Below are positions 1 to 9,024 of a stretch of 30,886 nt of DNA, piece after piece (position 1 is the first letter of the stretch; each line of letters begins with the position of its first letter). Position numbers and translations under genes: made by a program. Source of the DNA: JAICKN01 sp036491415. GTDB lineage: Bacteria; Acidobacteriota; Terriglobia; Terriglobales; Acidobacteriaceae. Under the pieces are notes generated by a model. That model saw nothing but the letters and a program-made list of their open reading frames with translations, was not told where the DNA came from and did not search any database. Location of the stretch: the NCBI GenBank assembly GCA_036491415.1, contig DASXCC010000074.1, forward strand, positions 1 through 30,886. Direction: 5' to 3'.

Positions 1-59
1 AAATCCAATAACGTTTCGCTGAACTCACTTTATGAACTGCGGTTGTTTCAATTGTTCCC

Positions 60-857
60 GTGCTAGAGCAGGTTGATTCTTCCCAAGCGGAGAGTCTTTT
101 GCGAGACAACATCCAAATGCAAAATGATTTAAAAGCTAATCCGGGAGGAATGAGCGTCTTCGAACCTCAATATAACGGCGGGAAAGGCGAGGTGGCACGT
201 AGTACCAGCGTCTCCCTCAGCGGCAATACGGGTATAAATCAGGTAGAAGCGACGCGCACAGAAATGCAACGCCGCGAGGACGCGATACAGGAGGAGGCTG
301 CTCAACATCCGCAACAGGCAATCGCAGACGCTCTGAGCTTGCCAATTACAGGAGTGGGACCGTATGACTCTCCGCGCGCGCAAGCATTGCAAGACATCGC
401 GAATCACGTGAAGAAGCAAAATTCCACGGCGGCAAAATCGGCGCTGGATGAACTTATGAAGATCGCCGACCAACTTTCCGATCAACAGGTGCAGTACCTG
501 ATTCGACCACCGCAAATCTATATGGAAATTGGCGATCCGGACGATGCGAAGAGTGCGGTGAAGGTGCTGGCCAAAAAAGCCGAGGCCGCTTATGCCCTGG
601 ATACTGATGCGGATGATCCGAATATAGCTTTTAAAGGAGATTGGCCCTCTACCGGTCTTTGGCAACAGTGCGTGAAAACCGCGGCAAAACTTTCTCCGCA
701 GCTGGTGCAGGACATCATTACCGGAATTCCTGACTCTGATATCGTTGCTTTTGAAAAAGTTGGTTACGCCAAAACGCTGCTGGGAATTAATTTTGGATAT
801 TCGGTGGCAGTCAATCGCAAGAACAGCAACTTTAATATGATGAACGATTCGAATTAG
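60..857 (+). CDS. Hypothetical protein, C-terminal part of a probably frameshifted gene
   Basis: I do not recognise the function. The frame is open from a GTG at 60 to TAG at 857 (265 residues), has no signal peptide, and is rich in charged helical segments such as DDAKSAVKVLAKKAEAAYAL, followed by a C-terminal stretch (QLVQDIITGIPDSDI). It reads like the tail of a larger helical-repeat protein. The GTG is not convincing as a true start. A second frame is open from base 1 through 60 and encodes ...YELRLFQLFP, and the downstream frame continues VLEQVDSSQAESLL. One extra base near 60 would join them as LFPVLEQVD. A real frameshift mutation or a base missing from the sequence are both possible. 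The gene is convergent with its neighbour, with 5 bp between the two stop codons. Confidence 0.6.
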   Translation: MLEQVDSSQAESLLRDNIQMQNDLKANPGGMSVFEPQYNGGKGEVARSTSVSLSGNTGINQVEATRTEMQRREDAIQEEAAQHPQQAIADALSLPITGVGPYDSPRAQALQDIANHVKKQNSTAAKSALDELMKIADQLSDQQVQYLIRPPQIYMEIGDPDDAKSAVKVLAKKAEAAYALDTDADDPNIAFKGDWPSTGLWQQCVKTAAKLSPQLVQDIITGIPDSDIVAFEKVGYAKTLLGINFGYSVAVNRKNSNFNMMNDSN

Positions 858-862
858 CGACG

Positions 863-2119
863 TTACGGACTGCTCATTTCCCTCGCCCATTTAATGGCCT
901 GCCAATAGGCCTGTGCGACGTCGGCTTCATCGAGATGCAGCTGCTTTTGTAGCGCCACAGCCTGCTCCCACTCTCCGGATTCACGCGCCAGCATCAGTTG
1001 ATAGACGGGGCGCAGAATGCTTACGCCTCCAGACAGCACGGCCTTTGTTTCATGATCGAGCGGAATCATTTCCACGATTCTGGTCATGGGCAGTTCCAGC
1101 AAAGCGTCCATCACGGAAAGCAATCCCATAAAAAATAAATCGGAGTCGCCATGGGTAATCTTTGGGGCAAGCAACTCACAAAAACGCGCGCGCACCAGCG
1201 CGCTTAGTACAAGCTCGCTGGATTTATTTTTGCCGGCGCCAATCATGGCAATAAGCCGCACCCACTTCCGCACCTCGCGCTCTCCCAGCAGGGAAAGTGC
1301 ATGGCGCACGGAATGAATCTCCATGTTGAAAGAAAAAGCCACGGAATTCATATAGCGCAACAGGCGATAACACAACGAAGCTTCGCTCTTGATGACATTC
1401 TCAATTTCTTTATGATTGAGTTCGGGCTGCGAGACAGCCTGAAGCATGCGCAAGTAACTCATTTGGTTGACGGGAATTTCCTTGGTGCTCACCACTTCCG
1501 GCCGCTGGAAAAAATATCCCTGAAAATAAAGAAATCCGGCATTGCGTGTTTCGACAAATTCCTGCCAGGTTTCCACCTTCTCCGCCAGCATGCGGCAACG
1601 CCATGGCCCGTATTTTTTGACCATCGCGGCCCTTTGCGCCGGCGTCGTGTTGCGGACGTCAACTTTAATGATGTCGGCAAAATCTGTGAGCGCCCCCCGT
1701 GGATCATTTTCGACGAAATCGTCCAGCGCGATCATGTACCCGTTTTCTTTGAGACGCTGGCAGGCAGCCAGCACCTGGTCGTCCGGTTCGACAGTTTCAA
1801 GGATTTCCGCGACGGTATGACTGGAAGGCAAAATCATCAGAAAGTCACGAACCAGAACGTCGCGAGTACAGTTCACGAAAGCGCGACGGCCTCCGCACAG
1901 TACGTCCAAACCAAGCAGAAGCGAACTGTCGAGGGTGCTGCGCGCAGCGGCTTCCAGATCTTTCGCGCGGAAATAATTTTCTACGCCATCGCGAAACAGC
2001 AATTCATAGCCAAAAACCTGCTCTTCGCGTGTGAGGATCGGCTGCCGGGCCACGAAACGTGATCCCGGCCTTAGGGGTAGATTGTCGTCGACCGTGCCAA
2101 GTTGTGGAGCGCTGCCCAT
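863..2119 (-). CDS. EAL-HDOD signalling protein with degenerate EAL domain (YuxH-like)
   Basis: This is a 418-residue cytoplasmic protein with two domains. The first half (about residues 20-215) is an EAL-like fold beginning RQPILTREEQVFGYELLFR, where ELLFR stands in place of EALLR. The usual DDFGTG loop is changed to DDFVEND, while AEKVET and FQGYFF remain. The second half (about 220-415) is an HDOD domain (LCYRLLRYMNSVAFSF, SVRHALSLLGEREVRKW). In this family such EAL domains are generally catalytically inactive against cyclic di-GMP, so a scaffold or ligand-sensing role is likely; that is inference. An upstream TTG at 2146 is possible, but an AAGGA lies too close to it, so I prefer the ATG at 2119. 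There is no visible link to the sugar genes. Confidence 0.85.
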   Translation of the reverse strand: MGSAPQLGTVDDNLPLRPGSRFVARQPILTREEQVFGYELLFRDGVENYFRAKDLEAAARSTLDSSLLLGLDVLCGGRRAFVNCTRDVLVRDFLMILPSSHTVAEILETVEPDDQVLAACQRLKENGYMIALDDFVENDPRGALTDFADIIKVDVRNTTPAQRAAMVKKYGPWRCRMLAEKVETWQEFVETRNAGFLYFQGYFFQRPEVVSTKEIPVNQMSYLRMLQAVSQPELNHKEIENVIKSEASLCYRLLRYMNSVAFSFNMEIHSVRHALSLLGEREVRKWVRLIAMIGAGKNKSSELVLSALVRARFCELLAPKITHGDSDLFFMGLLSVMDALLELPMTRIVEMIPLDHETKAVLSGGVSILRPVYQLMLARESGEWEQAVALQKQLHLDEADVAQAYWQAIKWAREMSSP

Positions 2120-2174
2120 GCAGGCACTATCGACAGGCTGGGGCAAATCCTTACGGAGATTATGTTAAGAGGTT

Positions 2175-2211
2175 GCAAAGGCAAGATTTGTATTTTCTAA
2201 CTTGCCTTTGC
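2175..2211. repeat. Perfect 11-bp inverted repeat between two minus-strand genes
   Basis: GCAAAGGCAAG (2175-2185) and CTTGCCTTTGC (2201-2211) are exact reverse complements with a 15-nt AT-rich loop. The element lies between the stop of the S53 protease gene (2237) and the start of the EAL-HDOD gene. It could be a terminator of the protease gene, but no clear U-tract follows on either strand. A regulatory hairpin or protein-binding site is equally possible. Confidence 0.6.
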
Positions 2212-2236
2212 GAAAGTGATTGCTTATTGAAATTCT

Positions 2237-4699
2237 TTATTGAACTGTCAGTGCAATCGTCGTGGTCCTCGTCGTAGTCCCGTCTGTTGCGATCACACTG
2301 ATCGTGGCGCTGGTGCTGGTTGTACCGGAACCACCAGTGCCGGTGGTCGAGGAAGAGCTAGAGCTGCCTCCGCCGCAACCAACCCCTGTGACCAGGAAAG
2401 CTGCGAGACAGAAGATGAGCAAACCATTCCGTTGTTTCGACGGGAATACAAGCAAGCAGATCGAAACAATGCCAAGACCTGCAGTGCCTGCCAGCCAATT
2501 CATGGAATGACGATTGTCCGCGGATGTTTTGATGAGGGCACTGCCTGAGGTCGTCGCAATGTTCAGGGTCGAACTTGCGCTCGTCGTTGTACTGTCTAAA
2601 TTCACGGAAGCGGGACTGACAGTGCAGGTCGCGCGTGTGCTGCTCGAAGTGCAAGTAAGATTCACCGTACCGCTGAAAGCATTTGTCCCTGTAATCGTTA
2701 GCGCGGTTGTAGTCGGTTGGCCGCCGACGACACTCAAGGTTTCCGGATTGGAAGCAACAGAAAAGCCACTGAATATAGGAAACGCATTCGCGAGTGCAGA
2801 GGCATCCACAGACCCCAGCCCTGTGACCTGGTCATAACCAGCGGTCGCGCTAAATCCGATGGTTCCACCGCTCGCGCATCCCGTGGTTCCCATGGTGCAA
2901 GGAACTTTGTTGTCTCCAGTTGTAATGTCATGAAAGACGGAGGGAGTGGTTGACGCCAAGCCATAAAGCACAGGATTGATGTTCCCTAATCCAATGGAGT
3001 TTGTTGCCTGATTGATCAGAGCCACGATGCCCGCAAAAGTAGGCGCACCTACAGAAGTTCCACCGACTACGGTCAAACCACCGCTGCCGTCCCGGAATCC
3101 GGTCGTGCAGCTTCCTTGCGAGCAAATCAAATAACCGTCGTGGTCCGCGGAGGCGTTCAGCGCGACATCGGGCACATCGCGTTTTCCATCGGCTGGAACG
3201 CCGGTTCCCGTCTGCCAACTTGGCTTCGCATAAAAGATGCTGGCCCCGCCACCGGTAGAGGATAACGTTCCACCTGCCGCGATGTCGTTCGCGGTATCGT
3301 TCCACGCCATTTCCGGGATGTAGGAAAGTGCAGAAGAAAGGGTGTCGGTGCTGCCTGTGGTTCCACTCCAAAATGCAGTGCTACCTGCATTTGTATTGGG
3401 GGCAGTTCCAGTTACGCTACCCGCAGCATCACCGTTGAACTCTGTTCCACCGACACCTGTCACTTCGGGAATGCTGGCTGGAGCATCGACCGCCAAGCCT
3501 TGCGTGGCGGATGTTCCCGTATCGCAGTCCGCAGCGCCGTCATCGCCTGAAGCAGCGATGAGCGTTTGGCCTTGCGTGTTCCCCTGCTGTACCCAGGAAC
3601 GGATAATGTCAACACTCATCTTTGTCAGACCCGCCTCGCAAAATCCATAGCTGGTGCTGATTACAGGCGCAACGTTGTTATCAAAGGCGTAATTCAACGA
3701 ATTGAAGACGTTCTGCGAGGTACTGGTGCAGGTTTTTCCTGTATCCACGCCGGTGAACACGAAGATAATGCTGGCGTTCTTCGCTACCGCACCTGACCAT
3801 TCCACGTCAAGGTCGGCTTCGCCGATGTCGCCAGAACAAGTTGTGCCTGTACCGCTGCCGGGAATCAGCAACAGTGTCGGATCATTTTTCGCAAGTCCCG
3901 AAGCGGTACGGAATGCTTCCATGTCGGTGACGGCAATCAAAGTTTGACCGACGATCGCGATCTTCTGGCCAGTACCGTCGTTGCCTGCGGTATAAAGAGG
4001 TTTTACGTTGTAGATGGTCGCGAAATCCCCGGGCGCGATGAAATGATTACCGGAAACGCTGGATGTAAAGTTGGGACGAACAGTTCTGAAAGTGTTGTGC
4101 GCCTTGGGACGGAAATTATCCAGACCGCGAATTCCCAAAACCATATTGGCCAGCGCCAAAGGAACATTGGGCGCGGATGCATTGGCGTACTGCAGATTGC
4201 CGTTGATCGCGTAATTGTGCAGCTCCGTATGGAAGGCATACTCCACCTGCCCGGCCGTTCCGGTAAAGAAAACTTCATTGCCTCCACGGGCAACGCGGGA
4301 CACGGTGAGACCCTGTGCCTGCAACCAAGATGCGACCTTGGCAATGTCGCTCTTGCTCATGCCGAAGCGGTTGGCATATTGCTCTGGAGTCAGCCATTTG
4401 TGGTAACTGGGAGAAGATAAATTCTGCTGCGCGGCCAATAGCTGGTTCAAATCGGCCTGTTGCGTCGCAGACAATTTAAAAGCGATCGACCCGCTGATTT
4501 TTTCGTCGGTGGCAGTTCTTCCTTTATCAAATTCCGGACGCGCGAACGGATGCACATTCGCTTTAATCGGAGCCCACTGCGAGGAATCAATTGCCTGCGA
4601 AATTCGGCTTTGTGGGGCGGCGGCCCATGCGGAGATCGCAAATACCGTCAGAACACAGAAAAATGCCTTCTTGAGCAAACCACTCAACACGCTGGTCAT
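2237..4699 (-). CDS. S53 (sedolisin/kumamolisin-type) serine carboxyl peptidase with C-terminal Ig-like and membrane region
   Basis: This is an 820-residue secreted, acid-type endopeptidase precursor. It has a Sec signal peptide (about 1-27), a pro-kumamolisin activation domain (about 65-165, with YHKWLTPEQYANRFG) and the S53 catalytic domain (about 215-640). The catalytic residues are visible: Glu294 and Asp298 in GEADLD, the oxyanion Asp in SGDDG (about 386) and Ser549 in GGTSVGAP. The calcium-site elements DITTG (about 591) and GYDQVTGLGSVD follow. After about 640 comes an Ig/beta-sandwich repeat, then two hydrophobic segments (about 733-752 and 759-773), a cysteine in a lipobox-like context (VTGVGCGGG), a serine/glycine run and a final beta segment. 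The tail suggests surface retention. Peptide scavenging is the likely role. There is no evident link to the arabinose genes. Confidence 0.93.
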   Translation of the reverse strand: MTSVLSGLLKKAFFCVLTVFAISAWAAAPQSRISQAIDSSQWAPIKANVHPFARPEFDKGRTATDEKISGSIAFKLSATQQADLNQLLAAQQNLSSPSYHKWLTPEQYANRFGMSKSDIAKVASWLQAQGLTVSRVARGGNEVFFTGTAGQVEYAFHTELHNYAINGNLQYANASAPNVPLALANMVLGIRGLDNFRPKAHNTFRTVRPNFTSSVSGNHFIAPGDFATIYNVKPLYTAGNDGTGQKIAIVGQTLIAVTDMEAFRTASGLAKNDPTLLLIPGSGTGTTCSGDIGEADLDVEWSGAVAKNASIIFVFTGVDTGKTCTSTSQNVFNSLNYAFDNNVAPVISTSYGFCEAGLTKMSVDIIRSWVQQGNTQGQTLIAASGDDGAADCDTGTSATQGLAVDAPASIPEVTGVGGTEFNGDAAGSVTGTAPNTNAGSTAFWSGTTGSTDTLSSALSYIPEMAWNDTANDIAAGGTLSSTGGGASIFYAKPSWQTGTGVPADGKRDVPDVALNASADHDGYLICSQGSCTTGFRDGSGGLTVVGGTSVGAPTFAGIVALINQATNSIGLGNINPVLYGLASTTPSVFHDITTGDNKVPCTMGTTGCASGGTIGFSATAGYDQVTGLGSVDASALANAFPIFSGFSVASNPETLSVVGGQPTTTALTITGTNAFSGTVNLTCTSSSTRATCTVSPASVNLDSTTTSASSTLNIATTSGSALIKTSADNRHSMNWLAGTAGLGIVSICLLVFPSKQRNGLLIFCLAAFLVTGVGCGGGSSSSSSTTGTGGSGTTSTSATISVIATDGTTTRTTTIALTVQ

Positions 4700-5059
4700 A
4701 AATGGGAGGGACTCCGTTCAAACTCTTTGTGTATTTCTAAATGGATTCAGAGTACCCCGTCTCGGGATGTACGGGGCAGATAACATAAGTGCATAGCAGA
4801 TTTACATAACGGTTACCGAGCAGGTCGCGCTCATGCGATCTTAATGCATGATTTAGTGGGAATTACGCACCATTCCGTCCGGGCAAGCCGTTTATCACTT
4901 CTCACAACAGACGACTTTTTTGACGAGAAGTTTACATGTCTCTATAAATCCCGATCCTGATAAATATAGATCTGGATGAATCAGGAATAGAGGACCAAAT
5001 AAAAAAAGGCCGTCGTTTTTGCGACGGCCTTACTTAGTGTTGTTACTGGTTAGATTAGA
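4700..5059. other. 360-bp intergenic region without a gene
   Basis: No convincing coding frame is seen. It should hold the promoter of the S53 protease gene (reading left) and it contains the terminator of the TonB receptor gene at its right end. Two weak inverted repeats are present: CTTCTC/GAGAAG (4898-4903 with 4925-4930) and TCCTGAT/ATCAGGA (4955-4961 with 4980-4986). I saw no match to the AGTAAACGTTTACT operator here, which argues that the protease is outside the arabinose regulon. Confidence 0.6.
5001..5031 (-). terminator. Rho-independent terminator of the TonB receptor gene
   Basis: AAGGCCGTCG (5006-5015) and CGACGGCCTT (5022-5031) form a perfect 10-bp GC-rich stem with a 6-nt loop. 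Read on the minus strand the stem runs directly into a tract of seven T (the A run at 5001-5007). It lies about 29 bp past the receptor stop codon at 5060. Confidence 0.92.
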
Positions 5060-8000
5060 TCAAAACTCAAATTTCAACTGGAGTTGGATTTTCCTCGGGA
5101 ACAGCAGGTAACCTCCGCCGCCTCCAGTGGTGAAATTGAGATACTGGACTCGGCCGAAGTTTCCGGGCACAACTTGACCCGAGCCATTCAAATGGTCAGA
5201 GTCATTCGCACCGAGATCCGCTGGACGATTGAAGATATGGCGGTTGAAAGCGTTGAGGAAACTCACCTGCAATAGTAAGTCTTTCGACTCACCGATTTTC
5301 GTTCGCTTAAGCAGGTTAAAGTCTTCACTCATATATGGCCTCATTCTTATGTCGCCGTCCACGCGAGGAAGCGTGCCGAAGGCATAAGCGCCACGAGCAG
5401 TCACGTTGGCCGCGGAGTTGGGGTCATCAAATGCCGCTCCGCTCAAGCCTGAAGTGTCGACCGGATTGAACATGCTATCCGTGATCGGGTTAAAGTGTCC
5501 GCTCTTCCAAGCCGGGCTAAGAATGGAACTGCCCGGAACTTGATCGTAGCGAATGCAACCAGAGAAAGCAGGAACGCCTGTCGCGCAACCGAACGCGATT
5601 GGCTGTCCGCTTTCGTAACGCTGCACGCCGCTGACCGACCATCCACCGAGGACTTTGTCAGCAGCATTACTCCCTGCCAGATATTTCTTTCCTTTGCCAA
5701 CCGGCAGTTCATAGATGTAGCTAACCACGAAGTTCTGTGGAAGGTCCTGGTTACTGATGGCCTTGTCACCGTCTTTATTGAAGACGTTCTGCGGCGCACC
5801 GCCCTGATGCAACGTTGCAAAGAATGGCAACGCAGCGTCAGCGTTTGTAAGCGTCTTCGACCAGGTGTAAGAAGCCATCAGGTTCAGACCGTTGTGGAAA
5901 CGGCGCTGCAAGCTGGCTTCGAGAGCGTTGTAGGTGGATTGTCCCAAGTTCTCCAACGCACCGTCGGTATTGAAACCGAAGTACTGCGGGAACGGAACGA
6001 GCGCTTGCGCTGCGATCAGATTTCCCGGGAACCCTGCATACGGCGCATTGATGCCAGCAGCGGCTGCCTGCGGAGAACTGATGAGATCAAGCAAAGTTGT
6101 TCCCAAGGAGAAGAACTTTGGATCAAGTGTGTTGACTGCGTCATAGTTGGAACGCAGGTTGGTGGAGTGCTGTCCAACATATGCGACATCGGCAATCAAA
6201 TCGGTTGCGAGTTCGTGTTGAATTTCGACGCTCCAGTTCTGGATCATCGGCGGCCGGCCATACGAACGATCCGTAAATTGCGGGCCCTGGAAATTCAACT
6301 GCGTTGGGTCGAGGTTTGGAGGAAGCGAAAAAGCCGGCACTCCGGAATCGATCGAGAATGCGGGATCGAAACCGTTCAGGCTGTTGAACGCCGGATTGGA
6401 CTGGAAGCCTGTGCGGTTAAAGCCACCGAAATCGGCGTATTGCAAGGCGCCGTAGATGATTCCGTATCCACCACGGAATACTGTCTTACCGTGAAACATG
6501 GTCGGCGACCAAGCTAAACCTAAGCGGGGACCGAAGTCCTTGAACCAGGTATCCGCCCAGCGCTCATTGGTATTGCCGTTTCTTCCACTTCCCTGGCCGG
6601 CAAATTCCAGAACGCCCGGCAGGTTGCCAGCGCCCGGATTCGGAGCGGTCAGATTGATGTTGGAAGTATCACCATTCACTTCTTTCTGCGGCTGATCAAT
6701 TTCATACCGCATGCCGTAGTTCACAGTGAGCGTAGGCGTGAGCTTGAAGCTGTCCTGGACGAAACCAGCCCAGTAACTTCGCGTCCACCGCGCCTGACTG
6801 GCGTACGCAGACAGGTTGGCGCTGGTTGGATCTCCGAGAAGAAGGCTGGCGATGCCGTTGCCGCTGAGGTTAGAAGTGGCAGCCGTGCCGGCTGTCGGGC
6901 CGTGATCGAAGTTGAAAGTACCGCTGGTGTTTTGGAAATTCAACGGCGAGTACTGTTGGTACCAGTCTTCGAACCCAAACCTGAATTCGTGCTTACCATG
7001 CACCCAGGTAAAAGTGTCAGCAAAGCGGAAACCGTTGTCGATGGTGTCACCGTCGACGTTGTCACCAAAGCTCGTGGCATCAGAATTGTTGATGCCCGGG
7101 AACATTGGGCCACTGGTTCCAGCGATGCCTAACTGCGCATCCCAGTCCGTCCCTTTACCCAGCTTTACGCCCGCGCCGACGTTCTTGCTGTTGGTGCGGT
7201 TGTAGCCAAGGTTCAAGTGATTCAGCATCGTTGGGCTAACCGTGTAGTCATAGCCGAAGCGAATGTAGTGTGTACCGAAGAACTGGTCACGACCAAATCC
7301 CGCAGGACCATCGAAGATGGGGTTGGTTGAAATGCGAACATTTTCGCGGGAATTATAAGTGAAATATGCTTTGCTTTTCTGCGAGATGTTCTGGTCGACA
7401 CGAAACGTGGTGGTCGTATCGAGAATTGGGAAGCTGAACGGGAATGTGAAGTTGTTAATCAGATCGCCGTTCTGCGGAGCAGGATAGAACGACAGAATGT
7501 TCTGCCCTACATTTGAGAACCGGTTCGTGGGAACGATATTGCCGGCGCTGCCCGCTTCATTCATGAACGCCGTGCGGCATTCCACGCCGCCTACCGTCTG
7601 CGTAGTTGCAGGGTCAAAAACTTCACCCTGGAAAATCGACGTTCCATCGCAGGGGTTGGTCCCTAATACGTTGGCCGTGTTCAGTTGAGCAGTGAAATCT
7701 CCGCCCAGTTCCGCAGCCGTGGGAACGGTAGTGGTGGAAACTCCGCCCTGCGTCTGCCGGTATTGTTCCCAAGAAAAGAAGAAGAAAGTTTTGTCTTTTC
7801 CGTTGTAGAGGTGAGGGATCACGACCGGTCCGCCGAGCGTTACGCCGTAATCGTTTTGCCGATCCAGCGGGCGCTGTGCTGCGGCGCGCTGATCCGCTGT
7901 CGGGTTCTGGGAGAGTACAAAATTGTTGCCCCAGAAGTTGGCATCGAGATCTTCGTTGCGGAAGAGGTCGTAGGCCACACCGTGATAGCTGTTGGTCCCG

Positions 8001-8779
8001 CTCTTTGTATTAAAGCTCTCAATGCCGCCGGTGGTGCGTCCGAACTCAGCAGGAAGAGTCGAGGTGATGACCTTGAATTCGCTGAGCGCTTCGACCGAAG
8101 GCGCGGTTTCATCGAATGACGAACCGTTTTCCGATCGCGTGGTGCCTGCACCGTCGAGAAGAACTTCGGTTGCGTAATTCTGACCGCCGGTGATCTTGGA
8201 CTCGAACGTTCCGCCATTGCCGGAGTCAGAACCCGGGCCGACAGCCCCAGGCGTCAGGAATACAAACGCTTCAGGAGACCGCATGGCTTGGACTGTGCTT
8301 CCTAATGCGAGAGGAAGGTCCAGGGTCTGCTTCTGCGTAATGACGCTTCCAATGTCTTCGCTCTCCGATTGAACTCGAGGAGCGTCGGCATTGACGACGA
8401 CGTTTTCGCTGACCACACCAGCCTGCAGGTTAATGTCGAGAGCGCTGGTTGTCGCAACCTGAACCAGTACGCCTTTGAGTTGGATGGTACGAAATCCATC
8501 CGCCGTAGCGGTGACGTCGTAGGTTCCGATGCTTAAGTTAGGAAATCGGTAAGAACCTGCGCTACTCGATATCGTTTTGTAGGTAGCGCCCGTGGAAATG
8601 GCTGTCGCTGTGATTTTTACATTTGGGACTACGGCACCGGAAGGATCCAAAACGTTTCCGGCTATGGAACCTTGGTTAGTTTGTCCAACAGCGAGGCCGA
8701 GCGTCATTGCCATAACCAGCGCAAATTGCAACGGGCGGCTGCCAATAAAACGGAAGCACCATCGAACTAAGTGATTCAT
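5060..8779 (-). CDS. TonB-dependent outer-membrane receptor with carboxypeptidase-regulatory-like N-terminal domain (Oar-like)
   Basis: This is a 1239-residue outer-membrane protein. The start at 8779 is chosen because GAGGG lies about 8 nt upstream and a signal peptide follows (FALVMAMTLGLAVGQ); a longer frame to 8893 lacks both. After the signal comes a CarboxypepD_reg-like beta-sandwich (about 30-115, GSIAGNVLDPSGAVVPNVKI to LDINLQ), a plug-like segment (about 125-250) and a very long beta-barrel ending in the aromatic LQLKFEF. The type is common in Acidobacteria as large families thought to import polymers or oligomers. Its position behind an operator-like site (8909-8922) and next to arabinan-degrading genes suggests arabino-oligosaccharide uptake; the substrate is inference. 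No SusD partner is present. A strong terminator follows the gene. Confidence 0.93.
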   Translation of the reverse strand: MNHLVRWCFRFIGSRPLQFALVMAMTLGLAVGQTNQGSIAGNVLDPSGAVVPNVKITATAISTGATYKTISSSAGSYRFPNLSIGTYDVTATADGFRTIQLKGVLVQVATTSALDINLQAGVVSENVVVNADAPRVQSESEDIGSVITQKQTLDLPLALGSTVQAMRSPEAFVFLTPGAVGPGSDSGNGGTFESKITGGQNYATEVLLDGAGTTRSENGSSFDETAPSVEALSEFKVITSTLPAEFGRTTGGIESFNTKSGTNSYHGVAYDLFRNEDLDANFWGNNFVLSQNPTADQRAAAQRPLDRQNDYGVTLGGPVVIPHLYNGKDKTFFFFSWEQYRQTQGGVSTTTVPTAAELGGDFTAQLNTANVLGTNPCDGTSIFQGEVFDPATTQTVGGVECRTAFMNEAGSAGNIVPTNRFSNVGQNILSFYPAPQNGDLINNFTFPFSFPILDTTTTFRVDQNISQKSKAYFTYNSRENVRISTNPIFDGPAGFGRDQFFGTHYIRFGYDYTVSPTMLNHLNLGYNRTNSKNVGAGVKLGKGTDWDAQLGIAGTSGPMFPGINNSDATSFGDNVDGDTIDNGFRFADTFTWVHGKHEFRFGFEDWYQQYSPLNFQNTSGTFNFDHGPTAGTAATSNLSGNGIASLLLGDPTSANLSAYASQARWTRSYWAGFVQDSFKLTPTLTVNYGMRYEIDQPQKEVNGDTSNINLTAPNPGAGNLPGVLEFAGQGSGRNGNTNERWADTWFKDFGPRLGLAWSPTMFHGKTVFRGGYGIIYGALQYADFGGFNRTGFQSNPAFNSLNGFDPAFSIDSGVPAFSLPPNLDPTQLNFQGPQFTDRSYGRPPMIQNWSVEIQHELATDLIADVAYVGQHSTNLRSNYDAVNTLDPKFFSLGTTLLDLISSPQAAAAGINAPYAGFPGNLIAAQALVPFPQYFGFNTDGALENLGQSTYNALEASLQRRFHNGLNLMASYTWSKTLTNADAALPFFATLHQGGAPQNVFNKDGDKAISNQDLPQNFVVSYIYELPVGKGKKYLAGSNAADKVLGGWSVSGVQRYESGQPIAFGCATGVPAFSGCIRYDQVPGSSILSPAWKSGHFNPITDSMFNPVDTSGLSGAAFDDPNSAANVTARGAYAFGTLPRVDGDIRMRPYMSEDFNLLKRTKIGESKDLLLQVSFLNAFNRHIFNRPADLGANDSDHLNGSGQVVPGNFGRVQYLNFTTGGGGGYLLFPRKIQLQLKFEF

Positions 8780-8812
8780 GCTACTTTCCCTCACCCTCAA
8801 GAATGGAAAATC

Positions 8813-8836
8813 GGGCAGCCTTTTATGGGACTGCCC
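8813..8836 (-). repeat. Hairpin in the leader of the TonB receptor gene
   Basis: GGGCAG (8813-8818) pairs exactly with CTGCCC (8831-8836), extendable with CC/GG inside. It sits 34-57 nt upstream of the receptor ATG, so it would fold in the 5' untranslated leader. There is no evidence of a known riboswitch. Confidence 0.4.
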
Positions 8837-8908
8837 CAGTACTTGCATCGCTGAGCTGAATGTTTCGGGCTGATTTGTGAATTGCCCTGGCAAACCGCTC
8901 GTACATCC

Positions 8909-8922
8909 AGCAAACGTTTACT
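8909..8922. promoter_or_regulatory. LacI-type operator upstream of the TonB receptor gene
   Basis: AGCAAACGTTTACT matches the perfect palindrome AGTAAACGTTTACT seen at 15171 in 13 of 14 positions and keeps the central AAACGTTT. It lies 130 bp upstream of the receptor start codon. A second copy of the half-site CGTTTACTTC occurs at 8949-8958, 34 bp further upstream on the same face, and may be a second binding position. Confidence 0.65.
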
Positions 8923-9024
8923 TCGCTTGCCTTTGTGCGCTCCCCGCGCGTTTACTTCTACAATCAAAACTTTTTCTGAACTTCTAATGCCCCAAAACCA
9001 CTGCTGTAGTGTTGCCCCAAAAAA

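Noticed and set aside
129..890. 253-codon minus-strand open frame opposite the left-edge gene
   Set aside because: It has no domain, its composition is typical of antisense frames, and it overlaps the end of the EAL-HDOD gene.
4898..4986. Weak inverted repeats upstream of the S53 protease gene as riboswitch or operator
   Set aside because: Stems are only 6-7 bp with loops of 18 nt or more in AT-rich DNA, which is within chance expectation for a 360-bp gap.
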